A stretch of 10,204 nucleotides of DNA, taken from positions 1 through 10,204 of the forward strand of contig JAIOTL010000455.1 of the NCBI GenBank assembly GCA_021106775.1, in the 5' to 3' direction. The position numbers were made by a program, and so were the translations under genes. The DNA comes from Planctomycetota bacterium (GTDB taxonomy: Bacteria > Planctomycetota > UBA8742 > SKZP01 > JAIOTL01). Under the pieces are notes generated by a model that did no database searches, had not been told where the DNA came from, and worked only from the letters and a program-made list of their open reading frames with translations. Shown here in pieces: positions 5,365 through 10,204 of the stretch. Position 1 is the first letter of the stretch, and every line of letters begins with the position of its first letter.

Positions 5365-6849
5365 ATGCGCGATATTATGGAGAAAATCCATGAGATTGAG
5401 AAAAACGAAGCGGATGTTCTGAGCGAATTCATCTTCGATGACTTCTGGCTTTGGACAAGCATACGTATCCATCTTTGGAGCATGATAACGCCTGATTTAT
5501 GTGAAAGAGTCTCAGCCAAAAGAGGACGCCCAATTGTAATCAGGCTTGGAAATTTCCTAAAAATGATTCTGAATCTCAAGGAATTCATAAAGCTTATGTT
5601 CATGCGGAAATCAGATGTGCTGATATTCACTTACAAACAGTATCGCAGAGATTTTATCGACGGATATCATAGAGATGTTTACTTCTCTTATCTTATCGAG
5701 TATCTTGAATCAAGAGGTATCAAATATTCAATAGTATCCGAGGACGAAGACACCTTTTATAAACTCAAGATTCGCGAGCGAAAACAAATCATATTCCGCC
5801 AGCCTTTCTTGTTCCTATCCAAACTATTATCAGTGTTCGTTAATGTAAAAAAAAGAATCCCTGAAAGGCATATGCAAATTGCGCAGGAACTTGAGAATAA
5901 GTACAAATTGCCGGTTGTGAAAGCTCTTTTCGCAGCATTTAATGCATATTTTACGAAACTAAGAATTAACAAGTGTTTTATTGACAAAATATCACCAAAG
6001 TTTGTATTCATGGTTCCTTCGATTAACAAGGAAGCAATGATATCAATATGCAAGAAGAGAGGAATCATAACTATTGAAGGTGAACATGGCACATATGTTC
6101 CGATTCTGCATTGCTATCCTGAGAATCTGAAAGAAATCGCCAAAAAGCAAAATTTGACAACACAGGCACCAGATTATTATCTTAGTTTCGGAAAAAATAC
6201 GCATGACGAACTTGTAAAAGCTTCACTCATTGACCCTGCAAACGTTCGAGCCGTTGGAAATACTCGTATTGATTATTTTATTAAGCGAAACAGAGAGAGA
6301 ATACAAACAAGCGATAAGATTAATGTGCTAATGACCTCACAATTTACAGTTACTGACGATTTGATTGAGTTTTTCAAAGGAGTGAATCAATATCTTGAAA
6401 CTCGGGGGATAAACAACATACAGATTAAGGTGAAACTGCATTTTGACGAGTTTCACAGACTTGATGATTGGAAAAAAGTGGAGTCAGCATATATCAAGAT
6501 TTTTGATGAAAATGCTGAGAAATCACTTCATTTGTTCGACATGATACTTGAATCAGATTTTCTGGCATCTGTGTACTCAACAACTCTGTCGGAGGCGATT
6601 AGTCTTGGTTGCCCGACGATTATAATCCAAAAATGGGGATGGGATGCATACAAAGATTATGTTGATAAGGGAATTGCTTTGCCTGTTGATACACCAAAAG
6701 TTTTCATCGATACCATTCTGGAATATAAGGCAGACAAAGACAAGCATGCAAAATTGCAGAACAAAATGAAAGAATTCAACGCCTTGATGAATACACCAAA
6801 CGCTATCGAAAACTATTTGTCATTTTTCGATGAGATGTATAAAAAATGA
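5365..6849 (+). CDS. GT-B-fold surface-polysaccharide glycosyltransferase-like protein (CDP-glycerol/sialyltransferase-like)
   Basis: Soluble protein of 494 residues. The N-terminal third (to about residue 210) is helical and basic and I do not recognise it, apart from a Rossmann-like opening SDVLIFTYKQYRRDF at about 83-97. The second part matches GT-B proteins of the CDP-glycerol glycerophosphotransferase and capsule sialyltransferase kind. It has PKFVFMVPSINKEAM (211-225), IEGEHGTY (237-244, comparable with the QHG element of that group), DYYLSFG (270-276) and VGNTRID (297-303). Further on are a new strand at VLMTSQF (321-327) and the likely donor-binding element SVYSTTLSEAISLGCPTIII (402-421). 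It is the first gene of the rightward block and has a good Shine-Dalgarno. Base composition is richer in G and C than the flanking glycosyltransferases (27 of 60 at 5401-5460). The donor could be a nucleotide-activated acidic sugar or polyol phosphate; this is inference. Confidence 0.72.
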   Translation: MRDIMEKIHEIEKNEADVLSEFIFDDFWLWTSIRIHLWSMITPDLCERVSAKRGRPIVIRLGNFLKMILNLKEFIKLMFMRKSDVLIFTYKQYRRDFIDGYHRDVYFSYLIEYLESRGIKYSIVSEDEDTFYKLKIRERKQIIFRQPFLFLSKLLSVFVNVKKRIPERHMQIAQELENKYKLPVVKALFAAFNAYFTKLRINKCFIDKISPKFVFMVPSINKEAMISICKKRGIITIEGEHGTYVPILHCYPENLKEIAKKQNLTTQAPDYYLSFGKNTHDELVKASLIDPANVRAVGNTRIDYFIKRNRERIQTSDKINVLMTSQFTVTDDLIEFFKGVNQYLETRGINNIQIKVKLHFDEFHRLDDWKKVESAYIKIFDENAEKSLHLFDMILESDFLASVYSTTLSEAISLGCPTIIIQKWGWDAYKDYVDKGIALPVDTPKVFIDTILEYKADKDKHAKLQNKMKEFNALMNTPNAIENYLSFFDEMYKK

Positions 6850-7076
6850 TATGTGATAATGGATAGATTTATCAAATACTTTACAATCTGTTAAAATTTC
6901 AAAATTCATTAAAATTATCATCAATTTATCATATTATACTTGGAGAAAAATGGTGTTTTATACCTGCAAATCCGATTAGCAATAAGTAATCATTTCACTT
7001 TGATACAATAGAAAAGCATTTGATATAGTTTACATACTATGATAACAAAACACATTGGGATTAACTCAGGATATTA
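6850..7076. other. Intergenic gap without a recognisable gene
   Basis: These 227 nt of very AT-rich DNA separate the GT-B gene from the GT4 gene. I see no hairpin with a T-tract and no open frame of note. It contains one candidate promoter (7000-7029) and the ribosome binding site of the next gene. Confidence 0.6.
7000..7029 (+). promoter_or_regulatory. Candidate promoter for the two downstream glycosyltransferases
   Basis: TTGATA (7000-7005), an 18-nt spacer, and TATAGT (7024-7029), about 48 nt before the ATG at 7077. The 227-nt gap after the preceding gene makes an independent start reasonable, but AT-rich background makes such matches common. Confidence 0.3.
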
Positions 7077-8285
7077 ATGAAGATTTTATATTTAGCGGTC
7101 TCTTGGCCCTCAAAAAATTCCTCTTCTATCGGAAGTCCATTTTTCCGAAATAGAATCAATTTGATACCTCCAGAAATCGATTTTGACGTTTATTCGATTT
7201 TGCCAAAAGAATCTTGTTTTTTGAAAATAATGCGACGTGGATTTGCATTAAATAATAAAACTCCCATTTATTATAAATCTGAGTTATCTTGTGAGAACTT
7301 CATTTGGAAATTTCTATATTACAAGGAAAGTTTCTTTGCTAAGCTACGTCACAGAAAGAATATTTCTTTAATTATCGATGAAATCGTAAATCAAGTCGAA
7401 CAAATTCCGAATATTCTCGAATATTCATTGATTCGAACCCAATATGCAACACATTTGAGTTTTGTAGCATGCAAACTTAAGCAAAAATACGGAATTCCAT
7501 ATGTCATTAAAGCACATGGTTCAGACATTCATACGTTTCCATTAAAATGTAAGCAGAATTTGGATTTAACGCTTGAAGCACTTGAAAATGCAAACAAAGT
7601 GATTTTCGTGAGTAGGAAGCTTCTGGAAGTGGCAAAATCTTTTGGTTACCGCACTGATAATTATGAGATTATTCCCAATGGCATTGATCCCGCTATTTTT
7701 ATGCCCATGAACAAACAAGCAATCAAAGCTAAACTGGAATTTTCAAAAAAGGTTGTAGGATTCGTCGGACGTCTCATTCCAGTCAAACGAGTTGACAAAT
7801 TTGCAAGTATATTTTCATGGATTCAAAAAAGTTGTTTAGACGTACAATTTCTTGTCGTTGGATCGGGTTTTCTTCGTAAAAAACTTGAGAAAACTCTTAA
7901 GCTTCAAGGTATTGATGCAGTATTTACTGGACAGGTTCCACATGATAAAGTACCTTTTTACATGAACGCTATGGATGTTATGATTCTTCCAAGCAGAAAC
8001 GAGGGATGGCCTTGCGTTGTTCTCGAAGCTCATGCGTGTGGTGTTCCTGTTGTTGGAAGCAGCAACGGTGGAATACCTGAAGCAGTTGGAAACACTGATT
8101 TTATTGTCGAAGAAGATGAACATTTCGAAAATCGTTTTGCAGAGATAGTTTGTGAAGTACTTGATGATGAAAACATTGATACATCAAAGCTCATTGATCG
8201 AGCAAATAAATTCACCTGGCAAAACATCGTCGACCTAGAAGTCGCAATCTACAATGAGATTGAATTAAATAGGAAAAATGAATAA
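7077..8285 (+). CDS. Glycosyltransferase family 4 protein
   Basis: Cytoplasmic or membrane-associated retaining glycosyltransferase of 402 residues with both GT-B domains complete. N-terminal domain: MKILYLAVSWP opening, SPFFRNRI (20-27), and the acceptor-side loop KAHGSDIHTFP (145-155). C-terminal donor domain: FVSRKLL (177-183), IPNGIDP (199-205), GFVGRLIPVKRVD (228-240), LVVGSGFLRKKLE (259-271). The GT4 signature PSRNEGWPCVVLEAHACG (305-322) follows, with the two glutamates of the E-x7-E motif at 309 and 317, then GGIPEAVG. The C-terminal FTWQNIV helix is present. AGGA lies 5 nt before the ATG. Its end overlaps the next gene by 8 nt (ATGAATAA), so the two are translationally coupled. The set of motifs makes family assignment secure; the sugar donor is not predictable. 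Confidence 0.92.
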   Translation: MKILYLAVSWPSKNSSSIGSPFFRNRINLIPPEIDFDVYSILPKESCFLKIMRRGFALNNKTPIYYKSELSCENFIWKFLYYKESFFAKLRHRKNISLIIDEIVNQVEQIPNILEYSLIRTQYATHLSFVACKLKQKYGIPYVIKAHGSDIHTFPLKCKQNLDLTLEALENANKVIFVSRKLLEVAKSFGYRTDNYEIIPNGIDPAIFMPMNKQAIKAKLEFSKKVVGFVGRLIPVKRVDKFASIFSWIQKSCLDVQFLVVGSGFLRKKLEKTLKLQGIDAVFTGQVPHDKVPFYMNAMDVMILPSRNEGWPCVVLEAHACGVPVVGSSNGGIPEAVGNTDFIVEEDEHFENRFAEIVCEVLDDENIDTSKLIDRANKFTWQNIVDLEVAIYNEIELNRKNE

Positions 8286-9408
8286 ACAAAAAGTTGTACA
8301 TATGACTTCTGTACATAATCCTTTTGATGTGAGAATTTTTCATAAGGAATGTAAATCACTTCACAAAGCGGTATTTGATGTAAGCCTAATTGCACCACAT
8401 GATAATGATGAGATTGTTGAATGTATTAAAATTCTTGCTGTGCCAAAATCTAAAAATAGGTTACTGCGTATGATTAAAACAACCTGGCAGGTTTTTAGAA
8501 GAGCGTTTAAGGAAAAAGCATCTATCTATCATTTTCATGACCCGGAACTTATTCCAATGGGACTGCTGTTAAAATTATTAGGTAAAAATGTTATTTATGA
8601 TATCCACGAAGACTATGTAACTTCAATAAAAATTAAAGATTATTTTAATAAAACAACTGGATATGCGATTGCAGCTTTTTTCAATTACTTTGAAAGATTT
8701 TGTTCCTTATTTTTTGAAAATATTATTGCAGAGAAATACTATATATTTCGATTCCCAAACTCAACAGAAATATTAAATTATCAGATACTTTCAAAATTGG
8801 ACAATAATCATAATAACAACAGCAATAACATACATAATGTTAGTTCGAATTGCAATTTACTTTACACAGGAAGTATATCTGTGTATAGAGGAGCTTTAAT
8901 ATACGCTGCAATTCCTGAGTCTTTGCCTGACATTAGAATCTATTTAATTGGATATTGTCCTGAAGCATTATATCAGAAACTAAGTAATAAAGATATTATC
9001 AATAAGCAGTTGTTCATTATCGATGGAAACAAATATTTGCCTTATGATGAAATGATTCAACAATATAATAGTAAACAATGGGTTTGTGGCTTGGCAATTT
9101 TCCCATATAATCCACATTATATCAAGAAAATATTAGGAAAATTCTACGAATATATGTACATGAAAATTCCAATTATTTGTTCTGATTTTCCAGTGTGGAA
9201 TAACTTTATTGCGGAAAATAAATGCGGTATTTCTGTTAATCCAAATGAAATGGCTTCAATAACTAAAGCTATTGATTGGTTAATAAAACATCCAGATGAA
9301 GCTAAACAAATGGGAGAAAATGGGCATAACGCTGTAAAAGCAAGATACAATTGGGAAATTCAAGAAGCAAAACTCATATCTATCTATCGTTCAATATTGA
9401 AAATATAG
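8278..9408 (+). CDS. Glycosyltransferase (GT4-like), intact paralogue of the gene at 46-1110
   Basis: GT-B glycosyltransferase of 376 residues with YHFHDPELIPMG (84-95), VIYDIHEDY (105-113), LLYTGS (194-199), KFYEYMYMKIPIICS (288-302), CGISVNPNEM (316-325) and AIDWLIKHPDEA (331-342). Unlike its partner on the opposite strand it keeps the tryptophan after YN (residue 359, TGG) and the whole C-terminal helix to ILKI. DNA identity with the partner is high and uneven: 41 consecutive bases (9262-9302) match the reverse complement of 98-138, and 23 more (9307-9329) match 71-93. A low-complexity Asn-rich stretch (about residues 175-191) lies in the linker between domains and differs from the partner. 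The start overlaps the GT4 gene by 8 nt. It is probably functional and may add a sugar similar to that once added by the broken copy. Confidence 0.9.
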   Translation: MNKQKVVHMTSVHNPFDVRIFHKECKSLHKAVFDVSLIAPHDNDEIVECIKILAVPKSKNRLLRMIKTTWQVFRRAFKEKASIYHFHDPELIPMGLLLKLLGKNVIYDIHEDYVTSIKIKDYFNKTTGYAIAAFFNYFERFCSLFFENIIAEKYYIFRFPNSTEILNYQILSKLDNNHNNNSNNIHNVSSNCNLLYTGSISVYRGALIYAAIPESLPDIRIYLIGYCPEALYQKLSNKDIINKQLFIIDGNKYLPYDEMIQQYNSKQWVCGLAIFPYNPHYIKKILGKFYEYMYMKIPIICSDFPVWNNFIAENKCGISVNPNEMASITKAIDWLIKHPDEAKQMGENGHNAVKARYNWEIQEAKLISIYRSILKI

Positions 9409-9431
9409 ACTTTATATTTCATTGTTCAATA
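9395..9431. terminator. AT-rich two-part hairpin between convergent genes; weak bidirectional terminator candidate
   Basis: Outer arms TATTGA (9395-9400) and TCAATA (9426-9431) enclose inner arms AAATATA (9401-9407) and TATATTT (9413-9419) with a 5-nt loop GACTT; six bases bulge on one side. It spans the end of the glycosyltransferase gene and reaches to within 4 nt of the aminotransferase stop. Location between converging genes fits a terminator, but there is no GC stem and no clear T-tract. Confidence 0.3.
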
Positions 9432-9434
9432 ATA

Positions 9435-10204
9435 TTACAAATTGAATGCTTTTTGAAACCGAGATTTAACTATTTCAAGAGTTTCGATTTTCTTGCAAAA
9501 AGTGAATCGCAGTTGAGTTTTCCCATCGGCTGGATTCGAGTAGAATGAAAAACCTGGAACGGATGCAACACCCGTAAGTTTAATTAATTTACGAGCAAAA
9601 TCGAAATCATTGTCCGTATTAAGTTTGGGCATCATTTCTGCAATATCAGTAATTATATAATAGGAACCACGAGGAAGAAACGGCTTAAATCCGCTTACCT
9701 GTAAAGTATCAAACAAAATCTTTCGTGCATGTAAATATCTATCATTTAAGCCAACATAATATTCATTCGGCAAATTTAAGCCGGTTACAGCTGCATGCTG
9801 AAACGGGGTTGGTGCTCCAACAGTTAAGAAGTCGTGGACTTTCCTAATTCTATCAGTAATTTTTTTATTCGCAATTGCCCATCCTACTCGCCATCCAGTA
9901 ACGGAATAAGTTTTTGAAATTGAATTGATAGTAATAGTCCTATCTTTCATATTGTCTAAAGAACCAATAGATATATGCTCAAATCCATCATATATGATAT
10001 GCTCATAAATCTCATCGGTAATTGCATAAACATCCCATTTATTACATAAATCCGCAATTAAATTTAATTCTTCGAAAGAAAATACTTTTCCTGTCGGATT
10101 ATTAGGAGTGTTTATAATAATAGCTTTTGTTTTATCATTAAATGCTGCTTCCAATTCCCTCGTGTCTATCTCCCAATCACTTTTTTCTGTTTTTGGAGTA
10201 TGCA
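9435..10204 (-). CDS. Class I/II PLP-dependent aminotransferase, N-terminal part outside the window
   Basis: Cytoplasmic fold-type I aminotransferase; 255 codons are visible and the frame stays open to the right edge (HTPKTEKSDWEIDTRELEAAF precedes the rest), so roughly 130-140 residues are missing for a usual 385-400. Visible motifs are NTPNNPTGK (PLP and substrate binding), ITDEIYEHIIYDG (the Asp that pairs with the pyridine nitrogen) and SISKTYSVTGWRVGW, with the Schiff-base lysine in SISK. Near the end are PRGSYYIITDI, GVASVPGSFYSNP-like GVASVPGFSFYSNP, and LRFTFCK with the carboxylate-binding arginine. The group includes aspartate, methionine and kynurenine-type aminotransferases; substrate is not assignable. 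It is probably a housekeeping amino-acid enzyme bordering the locus, though sugar-locus aminotransferases of another family exist; these motifs do not fit those. It converges on the glycosyltransferase gene with a 26-nt gap. Confidence 0.9.
   Translation of the reverse strand, partial: HTPKTEKSDWEIDTRELEAAFNDKTKAIIINTPNNPTGKVFSFEELNLIADLCNKWDVYAITDEIYEHIIYDGFEHISIGSLDNMKDRTITINSISKTYSVTGWRVGWAIANKKITDRIRKVHDFLTVGAPTPFQHAAVTGLNLPNEYYVGLNDRYLHARKILFDTLQVSGFKPFLPRGSYYIITDIAEMMPKLNTDNDFDFARKLIKLTGVASVPGFSFYSNPADGKTQLRFTFCKKIETLEIVKSRFQKAFNL

Noticed and set aside
5331..6092. Minus-strand open frames of about 100 codons within the GT-B gene, and similar ones opposite the GT4 and second glycosyltransferase genes
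   Set aside because: They are antisense shadows without ribosome binding sites or family motifs, while the opposite frames encode clear proteins.
6890..7000. Possible second glycosyltransferase relic (a frame reading YYTWRKMV near 6930-6960, like the YTW...MV ends of GT4 proteins)
   Set aside because: Only a few residues match, the upstream frame has stops, and there is no second anchor as there is at 4981-5139.
10152..10154. TTG as the start of the aminotransferase
   Set aside because: The frame continues open to the window edge with family-like residues, and the protein would lack its N-terminal domain; the real start is outside.
1..10204. CRISPR arrays, tRNA or rRNA genes, insertion sequences, phage genes
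   Set aside because: No regularly spaced direct repeats, cloverleaf-like stretches, transposase frames or terminal inverted repeats with target duplications were seen.

Overview
This 10.2 kb window is part of a surface-polysaccharide (O-antigen or capsule type) biosynthesis locus from an AT-rich bacterium. A Wzx-type flippase, a Wzy/WaaL-type membrane polymerase or ligase and several GT-B glycosyltransferases point to a Gram-negative-type envelope. Most starts have a clear Shine-Dalgarno (AAAGGAG, GAAGGA, AAGGA), which is unlike typical Bacteroidia, so I leave the phylum open. The standard bacterial code applies, since every tryptophan in the intact genes is TGG.

Layout: the window has two divergent blocks around an intergenic region at about 4955-5364. 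The leftward block (minus strand) reads flippase (3698-4954), an alpha/alpha-barrel protein (2468-3682), polymerase/ligase (1113-2366) and a glycosyltransferase (46-1110). The rightward block (plus strand) reads a CDP-glycerol/sialyltransferase-like GT-B protein (5365-6849), then a GT4 glycosyltransferase (7077-8285) overlapping by 8 nt a second glycosyltransferase (8278-9408). A class I/II aminotransferase (9435 to beyond the right edge, minus strand) converges on the last gene and probably marks the edge of the locus.

How they work together: the glycosyltransferases would build an oligosaccharide repeat on a lipid carrier at the inner face of the inner membrane. The flippase would move it across, and the polymerase/ligase would join units on the periplasmic face. 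The barrel protein between flippase and polymerase has no assigned reaction.

The most unusual content is glycosyltransferase gene duplication and decay. The two outermost glycosyltransferases (46-1110 minus, 8278-9408 plus) are close paralogues forming a diverged inverted repeat of about 1.1 kb. The left copy is cut by a TGA at a codon that is TGG in the right copy, and the lost C-terminal frame is still readable to the window edge. The intergenic region just upstream of the flippase holds a third, frameshifted relic of a related glycosyltransferase C-terminus, with a TGA at the same codon. The flippase's best candidate -10 box (TATAAT) lies inside this relic.
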